Assembly: GCA_025210335.1 (NCBI GenBank)
Contig: JAOARY010000046.1
Span: forward strand, 1 to 64,000
DNA from: Peptostreptococcaceae bacterium
GTDB lineage: Bacteria > Bacillota > Clostridia > Peptostreptococcales > Peptostreptococcaceae
Direction of reading: 5' to 3'
Length of the DNA stretch: 64,000 nt
Shown here: in pieces, positions 38,758-47,663 of the stretch
Position numbering within the stretch: position 1 is the stretch's first letter
Layout: every line of letters starts with the position of its first letter
Program-made: the position numbers and the translations under genes
Notes under the pieces: model-generated
What the model was told of the DNA's origin: nothing
Database searches by the model: none
What the model saw: only the letters and a program-made list of their open reading frames with translations

Positions 38758-39232
38758 AGTTTTGATTCTGTGTGGGTTTGCTATATCAAATCTATTACTT
38801 GGACATATTAAATTAGTAAGTAAGGACGAAGATATATTAAACTATGAATATTGTAAAAATAAGGCTATATATATATCCTTTTTTTATTTGATAATAGTAT
38901 TTTTTTTAAATGCTAGTAATAGTATAAATACAATAGATTCTAAGCATATAATGAGAGTTTTATTTTTTATAATCATTATGCCTCTTGTATCCTTCAAATT
39001 TGTACATATTTTCACAAAAATTAAACATAGCATAATGAAGTTTGAAAAAACTATTTTTTTATTAGAAACTTTAATTTTTGTATTGATTATTTTTGTATTA
39101 CTTTTTTATTTGTTTAGCAGTAATAAAGAATATAATTCTAAAATTTTGTGGTTTATAATTTGTTTTGCTTTTATAGCTAATTCTATAACTACATTATCTA
39201 AAAAGAATGATAAAGAAGAAAAAGAGATATGA
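38738..39232 (+). CDS. Hypothetical membrane protein
   Basis: 164 residues with four to five membrane helices (AIYISFFYLIIVFFLNASNS; VLFFIIIMPLVSFKFVHIF; LIFVLIIFVLLFYLFSSNK). I chose ATG 38738 after GGTGGTG; it overlaps the VanZ gene by 20 bp, so they are probably coupled. Not recognised. Confidence 0.6.
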   Translation: MSLDRFKVLILCGFAISNLLLGHIKLVSKDEDILNYEYCKNKAIYISFFYLIIVFFLNASNSINTIDSKHIMRVLFFIIIMPLVSFKFVHIFTKIKHSIMKFEKTIFLLETLIFVLIIFVLLFYLFSSNKEYNSKILWFIICFAFIANSITTLSKKNDKEEKEI

Positions 39233-39270
39233 TAGTAGATTGTATGATGATTTGAATTTGGAGGAAAAAT

Positions 39271-39450
39271 ATGTTAAACAAACAAAGAAAATTAATTACA
39301 TTAGGAATTATATTGGTGTATTTATTTATATGTCATCTTTTGTATATATGGGAGATTAATTTGTATATTAAAACTATAATAAAAACTTCATTAACATTTC
39401 TTTGTTTATATTTGTATTACAGGAATATAAGAGATGTATATGATAAATAA
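39271..39450 (+). CDS. Small membrane protein
   Basis: 59 residues, start ATG behind GGAGGAAAAAT. Two membrane segments (LGIILVYLFICHLLYIW; LTFLCLYLYY) and a basic end (RNIRDVYDK). It follows the VanZ-linked membrane gene in the same direction. A 24-codon reading frame starting within its last codons (39436) may be translated next; I am not sure it is a gene. Confidence 0.55.
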   Translation: MLNKQRKLITLGIILVYLFICHLLYIWEINLYIKTIIKTSLTFLCLYLYYRNIRDVYDK

Positions 39451-39866
39451 ATTTAATTGGATTGAGGATGAAGAAAAATTAATGTTCAATACTTGTTATA
39501 TCATAGAAAAATAAATCATAAAGAGTCATGTTTTAGTACATATAGATAAAACAAGTTATGGATTTAGTGATTAAATATAGCTGTATTAAAAAACATTATA
39601 AGTTTTAAAAATAGAATTTTAATATCAATAAAATTATAAAAAGGATAAAAAAACGTATGTTTTTCATCTTGATTACAAAAAACTTCATTTGATTAAAGTG
39701 ATGAAATATGCGTTTGAAGTAAAAAAAATAAAAACAAGAAGCAATTTAATACCAAAAAGAAGCAATATAGGAAAACTGTATTGTTTTTTTTTTTTTTTGA
39801 TAAAATTGAGAAAGATTTGAATTATTTGGCCAAATAATCTAATTAATAAAAAAAGGTGGTTAGATT
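39451..39866. other. Intergenic region with hairpin and long T run
   Basis: No convincing gene. A hairpin (CAATATAG/CTGTATTG, ~39763-39787) is followed by about 15 consecutive T (from ~39784), a strong terminator shape. The long homopolymer could also vary in length. The promoter of the following toxin-like gene must lie in the last ~60 bp, but no clear one was seen. Confidence 0.5.
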
Positions 39867-41168
39867 ATGAGTAATTTTAAAAAAAATAATAAATTAATGT
39901 CTATTATGTTGCTATTTATAATGTTAGTACAAATAGGTTTTACTAGTTCAAGTTTTGCATCAGAAGTAAATAATCATTATAATAATTTTAATTCAGAAAA
40001 AAACAATTATACAATTGATTTAGATAGATTAAGCAAATCGAAGATTTTTAATGAATTTGAAAAAGAAGAAAAAATTCTTTTTATGGAAATGTTACAAGAT
40101 GAAGAAATCAAAGAACTTGAAAGAGAATTAAGCAATTTAGCAATGAGTAAGAATCCATCTACAGATGAAAGAAATGCTAAGATGTCTTGGCGTCAAACAG
40201 ATGATTTGCTTCTTGGATTATGGGATGGAGTATACGATGAATTAAAGGGTAATTTTGATAGCATAAGAGATATATTTAATATAGATACATACAAGGCAAT
40301 GATGCAGTTTTGTCGTGCTATTTTAAGAGGCGATATAAAATGGAGAGATGTTAAAAAGGCTGTTGAAGGTGAACTAGAACCTATTGAATATGTTTTTGAT
40401 AATACTATAGAAGTTTTTGATCCAAATAGTGATGTTTCAGATAAAGAAGTTAGAGAATATGGTAAAAATTTATGTAAAACATTTATAATGATAATGGATG
40501 CCAAATCATTCCTTAAAGATTTACCAGGTTATATGAAAAACTTTACAGCTTTTATGGGTGACTTTAAAGATAAAGTCCAAGATGTTAAGAAAAAAGTAAG
40601 AAGAAATCATGGTAAGCTAAAGGAAAAAAAGATTGATAGTAAGGTAGATTCTGATTATGTAAGAAGAAGAGTTACAAGCAAAGACCATATAAAAATGAAT
40701 CTTAAATTATTTTCAAGAGATACAAGAAGGGCATTCGAAAAAATTTCTGGTATAATAGATGATGAAATGTCAGATTGTGCAGATGAATTGAAAAGATATT
40801 TTAATAGAAATGCAATAAAGGTAAATGGTTCTAGAAAAAAAATCAAAATTGATGAAATTGGATGTAGAGGTTCGACTGTTAGTGGTGTGAGATTTAAATC
40901 TAAAAAACCTTTTGATCCAGATGATTTTGATGTTGATGCATTTATTGTGAGTGATGATTTAGCAAAATTAGTAGAATCAAATAGAGGGTTTAGAGATGGA
41001 AGAAGAATACCAGAATTATTAGATATGAGTGATAGAATGGAAGATTTCTTCAAACATGAATTTGATGGATATAGAACTTCTCGTTATAAAAAATTTACAT
41101 TTAGAATATTTAGTAAGAATGAATATTTAAAAATTGTTTATGGTACAGATAATTATAAATTATATTAA
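39867..41168 (+). CDS. Putative secreted toxin with nucleotidyltransferase-fold domain
   Basis: 433 residues. Sec signal peptide (SIMLLFIMLVQIGFTSSSFA). The middle (DLLLGLWDGVYDELKGNFDS, residues ~113-132, and following helices) resembles the pre-toxin segment of polymorphic toxins. The C-terminus has a nucleotidyltransferase signature: GCRGSTVSG (332-340) then DDFDVDAFIV (352-361), i.e. GS...G and DxD of the pol-beta superfamily. Two paralogous small genes follow directly and look like immunity genes. No ESX/LXG domain and no secretion genes nearby. Family inferred from motifs; activity unproved. Confidence 0.65.
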   Translation: MSNFKKNNKLMSIMLLFIMLVQIGFTSSSFASEVNNHYNNFNSEKNNYTIDLDRLSKSKIFNEFEKEEKILFMEMLQDEEIKELERELSNLAMSKNPSTDERNAKMSWRQTDDLLLGLWDGVYDELKGNFDSIRDIFNIDTYKAMMQFCRAILRGDIKWRDVKKAVEGELEPIEYVFDNTIEVFDPNSDVSDKEVREYGKNLCKTFIMIMDAKSFLKDLPGYMKNFTAFMGDFKDKVQDVKKKVRRNHGKLKEKKIDSKVDSDYVRRRVTSKDHIKMNLKLFSRDTRRAFEKISGIIDDEMSDCADELKRYFNRNAIKVNGSRKKIKIDEIGCRGSTVSGVRFKSKKPFDPDDFDVDAFIVSDDLAKLVESNRGFRDGRRIPELLDMSDRMEDFFKHEFDGYRTSRYKKFTFRIFSKNEYLKIVYGTDNYKLY

Positions 41169-41191
41169 TGATTTAAGAAGGGATGAGTTAT

Positions 41192-41587
41192 ATGGCAATA
41201 CCTTATATCAAGGGAAGTATTATTTTTGAGTCTAGTTTAAATATAGTTGATTTAGGCAAACTAATCTCAAGAAGACTTTTAGGAGGGATTCCTCTTACTG
41301 GCTTAGAAGAGAGAATATACAATGAAGTACCAGCGATATTTACAAAAGATTTATTCTTAGGGATGAGAATAATTTTAAGCGGGTATAGTGGTTTTGATAA
41401 AGAGTATGGCTATGAACTTATAATTGAACCAGATGATTTTAGAACTATATTTGAAACAAAGAAGAGTAAAATTATAGATATGGCAGATTACTTAAAAATT
41501 TTATTTAAACATGAGTTTAGTCAATGTAAAGAAATAAAAAAAATAAAAGAATCAAAAATGATTGATATTGAAATTATAGAAAATTAA
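41192..41587 (+). CDS. Candidate immunity protein, copy 1
   Basis: 131 residues, cytosolic, acidic. It shares with the next gene the pattern LGGxxLxGLExxIYxEVPAIxTK and a GYSG motif, clear paralogy. Encoded 23 bp after the toxin-like gene. Start ATG 41192, 8 nucleotides after GAAGGG; ATG 41183 is too close to it. Function inferred from position and tandem duplication, a frequent feature of immunity genes. Confidence 0.6.
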   Translation: MAIPYIKGSIIFESSLNIVDLGKLISRRLLGGIPLTGLEERIYNEVPAIFTKDLFLGMRIILSGYSGFDKEYGYELIIEPDDFRTIFETKKSKIIDMADYLKILFKHEFSQCKEIKKIKESKMIDIEIIEN

Positions 41588-41597
41588 AGGAATTAGA

Positions 41598-41975
41598 ATG
41601 GAATATTATAATGCTTGTATAGTATTTAGCTCAGAACTAAAAATAGAAGAACTAGGAAAAATAATTTCAGATAAAATTCTTGGTGGAGCTAAATTAGATG
41701 GCTTAGAGAAATGTATATATGAAGAAGTTCCAGCTATATATACAAAAAATGGAGTCTTAGGCTTTGAAATAGTATTGGCTGGTTATAGTGGATTAAATAA
41801 AGATAATGATGAATACTATAATTTTATAATAGATGACTGCATTCAAAGAAAAATTAATAAGGAAAATAAATTAGACAATAATGATTCTTATAATTTAAGT
41901 AAATATCTAGTTGAATTATTTAAATATGAATTTAAAGATTCAAATATAATAAAAAATATAGAGTTATGTGAATAA
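41598..41975 (+). CDS. Candidate immunity protein, copy 2
   Basis: 125 residues, paralogue of the preceding gene (LGGAKLDGLEKCIYEEVPAI; VLAGYSGLNKDN). Starts 10 bp after it with AAAGGAA as ribosome-binding site. A terminator follows, so toxin and both copies form one three-gene unit. Confidence 0.6.
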   Translation: MEYYNACIVFSSELKIEELGKIISDKILGGAKLDGLEKCIYEEVPAIYTKNGVLGFEIVLAGYSGLNKDNDEYYNFIIDDCIQRKINKENKLDNNDSYNLSKYLVELFKYEFKDSNIIKNIELCE

Positions 41976-41994
41976 AATATAAAAATATTGTATA

Positions 41995-42035
41995 AAAAAG
42001 GATGGAATTGAATAAATTGATTCTATCCTTTTTAT
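41995..42035 (+). terminator. Terminator after the toxin-immunity unit
   Basis: A 14-bp stem with one G-T pair (41995-42008 with 42020-42033), ending in T5. Confidence 0.85.
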
Positions 42036-42136
42036 TATATTATGCTCAATAACATTAGAATAATATAAAAATAAGTGGAATTTGTATATAATAGAATAAG
42101 TTCGAATTAGAAGTAGAAAGGGAGTGAATTAGTAAA

Positions 42137-42721
42137 ATGTTAGATTTTGATATAGTTACATTGATAATAGGTTTATTTGTAATAAGCTTGTTGATTCTTT
42201 ATATGAAATACAAAAAAGAAAAGTCAAATACATATTTATTTTTCTTTTTTGTATTTCATATATATTTATTGTACGTACTTAAATACACAATATTTCCAAT
42301 CCCTTTAGATATGGGGGAATTGTTTATTTCAGAAACTAGGTTTTTTGATAATGTAAATTTCATATTATTTGCAAATACATCATTTGAATCATTATTTGAA
42401 ACTCAGATACTTTTAAATATATTGCTATCAATACATTTTGGTTTTGGAATTTCTTTTATTATGAATGTAAGTAATAAGACTATAATCAAATTAGCATTAT
42501 TATTTGGAGTAATTATAGAGTCTATGCAATTTATAATATCTTTGTATCTAGGTTGGACGTATAGAGTTATAGATATAAATGATGTATTCTTTAATTTTCT
42601 TGGAGTTATTTTTGGATACATAGCATTTAAATTATTATCAATTCTATTTATAAAAATTATTGATAATAATAATTTAAAAAATGATAATTTTTTTAATTAC
42701 ATTTATAAGGTTTGTAGTTGA
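42137..42721 (+). CDS. VanZ-family membrane protein, copy 2
   Basis: 194 residues, close paralogue of 38155-38757 along its whole length (LKYTIFPIPLDMGELF; LLNILLSIHFGFGISF; VIDINDVFFNFLGVIFGY). The two copies bracket the toxin-immunity unit. Own GGGAGTG site and terminator. Confidence 0.85.
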   Translation: MLDFDIVTLIIGLFVISLLILYMKYKKEKSNTYLFFFFVFHIYLLYVLKYTIFPIPLDMGELFISETRFFDNVNFILFANTSFESLFETQILLNILLSIHFGFGISFIMNVSNKTIIKLALLFGVIIESMQFIISLYLGWTYRVIDINDVFFNFLGVIFGYIAFKLLSILFIKIIDNNNLKNDNFFNYIYKVCS

Positions 42722-42726
42722 GCTTT

Positions 42727-42765
42727 AAAAAGATAAGATATAGTCCTAAGTCTTATCTTTTTTTT
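42727..42765 (+). terminator. Terminator after VanZ copy 2
   Basis: AAAAAGATAAGA (42727-42738) pairs perfectly with TCTTATCTTTTT (42751-42762). Confidence 0.85.
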
Positions 42766-42858
42766 ATTAATTATAATGATACATTTAATTGACATTTAAA
42801 GTTAAATAATTATAATATGAGTTGTGTGAACAAACTATTTAAATTAGGGGGTCTTGTT

Positions 42859-43386
42859 TTGCCGTCAGTAGTAAATTTAGCATTAATATTTAATGACAAA
42901 AATAAATACTCGAATTTAGATAAATTATGTGATTATTTCATAAAAAATAATTTTACTTTAAATAAAATCTATATCTATGATGAATCAAACCAAAAGGAAT
43001 ATAATCTTGATAATTTAAAAAATAAAGATTTAATTTTTTCAAATTACAATAATATTCAACTTATTAAAGATGAATTGAAAGTGGATATTTATGTTGAGAT
43101 TCAAGATGATTTTTATGGATTTTTAATTTCTTTCGAAGAAAATGAATTAAAAAATTTATTTTTGAATATTTTTGATGCTGAGAATTATCTAAAAAACATG
43201 ATTTTAGATTTTTTAAAGTTTTTAGATTTTGATTATTGTTTTTTATGCAATGATGGTGAATTAGAGTATTCTTATGAAATGCTTATAAACATCCATGATT
43301 ATAAAAATTTATATTCATTTTTATTTATAAATAAGCATAATGAAAGAAAGTTTTATAAAGGTAAATTCAATATTTATGGAGTATGA
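42859..43386 (+). CDS. Hypothetical small cytosolic protein (possible immunity protein)
   Basis: About 175 residues starting at TTG 42859 (PSVVNLALIFNDKNKYSNLD), 7 nucleotides after AGGGGG; an ATG at 42817 would lie upstream of that site. Acidic, without signal or membrane helix. Its alpha/beta look and its place beside the toxin-immunity cassette suggest another immunity gene, but no family is recognised. Confidence 0.55.
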   Translation: MPSVVNLALIFNDKNKYSNLDKLCDYFIKNNFTLNKIYIYDESNQKEYNLDNLKNKDLIFSNYNNIQLIKDELKVDIYVEIQDDFYGFLISFEENELKNLFLNIFDAENYLKNMILDFLKFLDFDYCFLCNDGELEYSYEMLINIHDYKNLYSFLFINKHNERKFYKGKFNIYGV

Positions 43387-43389
43387 TAT

Positions 43390-43428
43390 AAAAAGATAGA
43401 GTCAGTTTCTTTGATTCTATCTTTTTTT
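43390..43428 (+). terminator. Terminator
   Basis: A 15-bp stem with one mismatch (43390-43404 with 43412-43426) and T7, marking the end of the accessory region before rpsF. Confidence 0.85.
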
Positions 43429-43449
43429 ATATAATGTTTAAAAAAGTAC

Positions 43450-43536
43450 TTGTTTTTTTTATTATTAGGTATTATAATATTAAAGTATTGCATCTATAAA
43501 GATGCTTTTTCTCTGCTCTTTTTAAATAAAAAGGGC
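43450..43536 (+). promoter_or_regulatory. rpsF operon promoter and leader hairpins
   Basis: TTGTTT (43450-43455) and TATAAT (43473-43478) with a 17-nt spacer. The leader holds GCATC/GATGC followed by T5 (43490-43510) and then GCTCTTTTT/AAAAAGGGC (43515-43536), ending 11 nt before the GGGAGGTG of rpsF. rpsF operons are often autoregulated by S6:S18 binding to the leader; whether these hairpins do that is open. Confidence 0.6.
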
Positions 43537-43563
43537 CTAAGACCAAAGGGAGGTGAAATGACG

Positions 43564-43848
43564 ATGAGAAAATACGAATTAATGTACATTCTTAAGACTA
43601 ACATGGAAGACGAAGCTAAAGAAGCTGTAGTTAACAAGGTTAAGTCAATCATCGATGCTGAAGGAAAAGTTGAAAAGGTTGATGTATGGGGTAACAAAAA
43701 GCTTGCATACGAAATCAAAAAAGTTAAAGAAGGTTACTATGTATTAGTAAACTTTGAAGCTGCTGTAGACGTTCCTAAGGAAATCGAAAGAAACTTAAGA
43801 ATAACAGAAGGCGTTTTAAGATATATGATAGTAAGCAAAGAAGCTTAA
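43564..43848 (+). CDS. rpsF: 30S ribosomal protein bS6
   Basis: 94-residue bS6 (MRKYELMYILKTNMEDEAKE; WGNKKLAYEIKKVKEGYYVL; YMIVSKEA). ATG 43564 lies 8 nucleotides after GGGAGGTG; ATG 43558 is only 2 nucleotides from it. First gene of rpsF-ssb-rpsR. Confidence 0.96.
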   Translation: MRKYELMYILKTNMEDEAKEAVVNKVKSIIDAEGKVEKVDVWGNKKLAYEIKKVKEGYYVLVNFEAAVDVPKEIERNLRITEGVLRYMIVSKEA

Positions 43849-43867
43849 TAACAAGGAGGCTTAGCAT

Positions 43868-44311
43868 ATGAACCAGGTTATAATTATTGGAAGACTTACA
43901 AGGGATCCTGAACTTAGATATATCCCTGGAAGCGGAAGACCTGTTGCGAGCTTTTCGGTAGCAGTTCAAAGACCTTTTGCAAACAAAGATGGCGTAAGAG
44001 AAGCTGACTTTTTTAATGTTCAATCATGGGGAAAGCAAGCAGAAAACTGTGCTAACTACTTAGCTAAAGGAAGACTTGTGGCTGTTAGTGGTAGACTACA
44101 AACAAGAAAATATCAAACTCAAAATGGTGAAAATAGAGTAGCTACTGAAATTATTTCAGACAGAGTAGAATTTCTTGAGTGGAGTGACCAAGGTAATAAG
44201 GGTTCTAGTAATTCAAGTTCAAACAATAATGAATTTGAAAAAACTTTCGAACCAACAGGAAATGATCCTGATGGATTTGAAGCCCTAGATGATGATGATA
44301 TTCCATTCTAG
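43868..44311 (+). CDS. ssb: Single-stranded DNA-binding protein
   Basis: 147 residues. OB fold ([40 protein letters not shown]), a Ser/Asn-rich linker and the conserved acidic C-terminal tip DDDDIPF that recruits partners. Between rpsF and rpsR as in most Firmicutes. Confidence 0.97.
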   Translation: MNQVIIIGRLTRDPELRYIPGSGRPVASFSVAVQRPFANKDGVREADFFNVQSWGKQAENCANYLAKGRLVAVSGRLQTRKYQTQNGENRVATEIISDRVEFLEWSDQGNKGSSNSSSNNNEFEKTFEPTGNDPDGFEALDDDDIPF

Positions 44312-44330
44312 AAAAGGAGGGGAAAGTAAA

Positions 44331-44555
44331 ATGGTTAAAAGAAGAAGACGTAGAAGAAAAGTTTGTCAATTTTGTGTAAACAAAAATGCTGTTATAGATT
44401 ACAAAGAATCAGATAAGTTAAAGAAGTACATTACAGAGAGAGGTAAAATATTACCAAGAAGAATCTCTGGAAACTGTGCTAAGCACCAAAGAGAACTTAC
44501 TGTGGAAATTAAAAGAGCTAGAAACATAGCTTTACTACCTTTCACAATTGATTAA
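44331..44555 (+). CDS. rpsR: 30S ribosomal protein bS18
   Basis: 74 residues ([40 protein letters not shown]). It keeps CxxC and a later Cys/His, so it is the zinc-binding form. ATG 44331 follows AAAAGGAGGGGAAAGTAAA; longer upstream frames lie inside ssb. Confidence 0.97.
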   Translation: MVKRRRRRRKVCQFCVNKNAVIDYKESDKLKKYITERGKILPRRISGNCAKHQRELTVEIKRARNIALLPFTID

Positions 44556-44563
44556 TAAAATAC

Positions 44564-44593
44564 AAGGCAGATGCGAAAGCATCTGCCTTTTTT
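44564..44593 (+). terminator. Terminator after rpsR
   Basis: AAGGCAGATGC, loop GAAA, GCATCTGCCTT, then T run: 11-bp perfect stem with a GNRA loop. Confidence 0.95.
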
Positions 44594-44709
44594 ATTAATT
44601 TTTTAATTTTATTCAAATATGGTATAATAGAGAGTTGAAAGGGTAAAAAATCAGCATAAAACCATAATTTAAATAAATAAAAAAAATAAGTAGAAAGGGT
44701 TTGGTCTAT

Positions 44710-45651
44710 TTGGATAATACAAGAAGAGTAAAATTCATATTAGCTAGTATGTTACTAGTTTTTATTGGACTATATATACCTCCACTATCCATAGTAGTAT
44801 TTTTTAGTGGAATACCATTTATGATGTTAACACATAAAGACTCTTTAAATGCATCTTTAATATGTGGATTTATATCATTTTTACTAACATCATTTTTTGT
44901 ACCAGTTATAATATCATTATTTTTACTTATTGTAATACATATACCACTTAGTTTTATGGGTATAAAGATTAGAGGAAGTAAGGATTTATTATCAAACATA
45001 ACAAAAGGTTTTATACTTATGAGCATAGGTGCTTCTTTATATATAGCACTTCTTAATAATATTTTTGACTTTGATTTTGTAGATCAAATAAAAACGTCAA
45101 TTGTAACAACTATTGATTTAATGAAAGCAAATTCAACACAATTTAAACAAATACCAGGACTTATGGGTATTGATGCATTAAATAATATGGATATAAATAT
45201 GATTGTAGATTCAGTTATTAAAATCGTTCCATCAATATTAATATTTACATTTATATTAGTTTCAACAGCTAATTACTTTGTTGGTGGAAGCATAATAAAG
45301 AAATTGTATAAAGAAGAAGATGTATATGAACCAGATTTTAAAAATATAGTTGTTCCTGGTGATCCGTTCTTTGGATTTTTAACATCTTACATACTTTATT
45401 TTGTTTTGATTTCAACAAAAATAGTTGAACAAGATATTTTAGTAAGCAATATTATAATAGTTTTTATGATGATATTTTTACTCCAAGGGATAGGAGTAAC
45501 ATCATATTTGTTAGATAAATTTAAGGTGAGTAATCTTATTAAATATATTATAATTATTGTAAGTGTTTTAATGTCAAATATTCTTATTATGATATCTGTT
45601 TTAGGATTTTTAGATTCCTTTATGAATTTTAGGAAAATAAAAAGATATTAG
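44710..45651 (+). CDS. DUF2232 membrane protein (YybS-like)
   Basis: About 313 residues with eight or so membrane helices (ILASMLLVFIGLYIPPLSIV; FISFLLTSFFVPVIISLFLL). YybS-type proteins precede gdpP in Firmicutes, as here (11 bp gap). TTG 44710 fits the GAAAGGG site better than TTG 44701. Role unknown. Confidence 0.85.
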   Translation: MDNTRRVKFILASMLLVFIGLYIPPLSIVVFFSGIPFMMLTHKDSLNASLICGFISFLLTSFFVPVIISLFLLIVIHIPLSFMGIKIRGSKDLLSNITKGFILMSIGASLYIALLNNIFDFDFVDQIKTSIVTTIDLMKANSTQFKQIPGLMGIDALNNMDINMIVDSVIKIVPSILIFTFILVSTANYFVGGSIIKKLYKEEDVYEPDFKNIVVPGDPFFGFLTSYILYFVLISTKIVEQDILVSNIIIVFMMIFLLQGIGVTSYLLDKFKVSNLIKYIIIIVSVLMSNILIMISVLGFLDSFMNFRKIKRY

Positions 45652-45662
45652 GAGGCAATACA

Positions 45663-47663
45663 ATGAGTAAGAGAGGCAACCATAATTTTAATTTACCTGA
45701 AGGTAATTTATATCTTATAATAATAGGTTTGCTTTGTGTATCTGTGTTTTTTTATAACGGGTATCTTGGAGGTATAAGCTTAATTATATTTGCTTATTTG
45801 ACTTATCATAATTTTAAGGTTAGTGATCTAAGAAAAAAAGAATGGTCAAAATATCTTCAAAATCTATCTTTAGATATAGATGATACAACAAAAAAAGCGA
45901 TACTTCATCTACCAATGCCACTTTGTATATTAGAATTTGATGGTACTGTTAGTTGGTACAATAATAAATTTGAAAATACAACGCAAGTAAAAGATATGAT
46001 AGGAATGAATATAGAAGAATTAGTTCCTAATTTGAATCTTAGAAAAGTTTTAAATGAACAAAAGGAACTATATACCAATATAGAATATAACGGAAAATAT
46101 TATAATATAGTTTATAACATAGTTAAAAGTCAAAAGGATACGAGCAATGCTAAATATATGATTATGGTTTATTGGATAGATAAATCGGATTATTCAAACT
46201 TGGCTAAGAAGTACTTAGATGAAAAAGAAGTACTTGGACTTTTGCAAATTGACAGTTATGATGAAGTATTACAAAGTGCTCCAGAGGACAAAAGACCTCT
46301 TTTGATGGCTGAAGTTGATAGAACTATTAAGTCTTGGGCTAACAATAATAATATAGCACTTAGAAAAAATGGAACAGATAAATATGTTCTTATCACAAAT
46401 AAAGCAACCATAGATAAATTAGAAGAAGAAAAATTTCTTATATTAGATGAAATAAGAGAAATAGATGTAGATAATACTTTGCCAGTAACCCTAAGTATAG
46501 GTATTGGACTTATGGGCAAAAATTCATTTGAAAATATGGAATCTGCAATACATTCTCTAGATTTGGCTCTTGGTAGAGGTGGAGACCAAGCTGTTATTAA
46601 AAAATTAGATAAAACCATATTCTTTGGTGGAAGATCCAAAGCTGTTGAGAAAAAGACAAGAGTTAAAGCAAGACTTATAGCTTTTGCACTCAAAAATATG
46701 ATTAAAGAATCTCAAAAGATTTATATAATGGGACATAAATATCCTGATTTAGATGCACTTGGAGCTGCTATTGGAGTTCATAGTATATGTAAACAATTAG
46801 GTAAAGAATCTCAAATTGTTTTAAAAAATTCTATTTCATCAATAGATTTATTAATAGATAGAATAAATAAAGATGAATCATATGATTATAGTTTTATAAA
46901 AGGTGAAGAAGCCATAAAATTCTGTGACAAAGACACTTTAGTGGTTGTAGTTGATACACATAGACCTTCTTTTACTGAATGTCCAGAATTACTTGAGATA
47001 TCAGAAAAAGTTGTTTTAATTGATCATCATAGACGAGGTGTTGAATTTATAGGAGATGCAGTACTTTCATATCATGAAACTTATGCATCATCAACATGTG
47101 AGATGGTAACTGAATTAATTCAATATATATCAGATAGAAATTTCTTAACAAAATTAGAAGCAGAAGCATTGCTTTCTGGTATAACACTTGATACTAAGAA
47201 TTTTAATTTCAAAACAGGAGTTAGAACATTTGAAGCTGCTGCAACTTTAAGAAAAAGAGGAGCAGATCCAACTTCCGTTAAGAAATTATTCCAAGGTGAT
47301 TTTGATAATTTCTTATCCAAAGCAGAAGTTATCAAAAATGTTAAGATTATAGGTAATAAAATGGCTTTATCAGTATGTCCTGATGATGTAGTAAATCCAC
47401 AGCTTGTAATAGCTCAAGGTGCAGATGAACTATTAAATGTCAAGGGCGTTAGAGCTTCTATTGTTTTGGGGCAAGGCGAAGATGATGTAATCTTTGTAAG
47501 TGCCAGATCATTAGGAGATATAAATGTTCAAGTTCTCATGGAAAAATTAAATGGTGGTGGGCACATTGATGTTGCTGGTGCACAACTTAAAGATGTTTCT
47601 ATGGATGAAGCTTTAGAACAAGTAGAGGAACTTATAATAGACTATCTAAAGGAGGAATCGTAA
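45663..47663 (+). CDS. gdpP: Cyclic-di-AMP phosphodiesterase GdpP
   Basis: 666 residues. Two membrane helices at the N-terminus (LYLIIIGLLCVSVFFYNGYL), degenerate PAS domain, degenerate GGDEF domain (TLSIGIGLMGKNSFENM; LALGRGGDQAVI), then DHH (MGHKYPDLDALGAAIG; VVDTHRP; VVLIDHHRRG) and DHHA1 (LNGGGHIDVAGAQL). It hydrolyses c-di-AMP and so influences osmotic and wall homeostasis. Its stop overlaps the start of rplI. Confidence 0.96.
   Translation: MSKRGNHNFNLPEGNLYLIIIGLLCVSVFFYNGYLGGISLIIFAYLTYHNFKVSDLRKKEWSKYLQNLSLDIDDTTKKAILHLPMPLCILEFDGTVSWYNNKFENTTQVKDMIGMNIEELVPNLNLRKVLNEQKELYTNIEYNGKYYNIVYNIVKSQKDTSNAKYMIMVYWIDKSDYSNLAKKYLDEKEVLGLLQIDSYDEVLQSAPEDKRPLLMAEVDRTIKSWANNNNIALRKNGTDKYVLITNKATIDKLEEEKFLILDEIREIDVDNTLPVTLSIGIGLMGKNSFENMESAIHSLDLALGRGGDQAVIKKLDKTIFFGGRSKAVEKKTRVKARLIAFALKNMIKESQKIYIMGHKYPDLDALGAAIGVHSICKQLGKESQIVLKNSISSIDLLIDRINKDESYDYSFIKGEEAIKFCDKDTLVVVVDTHRPSFTECPELLEISEKVVLIDHHRRGVEFIGDAVLSYHETYASSTCEMVTELIQYISDRNFLTKLEAEALLSGITLDTKNFNFKTGVRTFEAAATLRKRGADPTSVKKLFQGDFDNFLSKAEVIKNVKIIGNKMALSVCPDDVVNPQLVIAQGADELLNVKGVRASIVLGQGEDDVIFVSARSLGDINVQVLMEKLNGGGHIDVAGAQLKDVSMDEALEQVEELIIDYLKEES

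Noticed and set aside
39436-39510. 24-codon frame after the small membrane gene
   Set aside because: It could be translated by coupling, but it is too short and without recognisable features to be called a gene.
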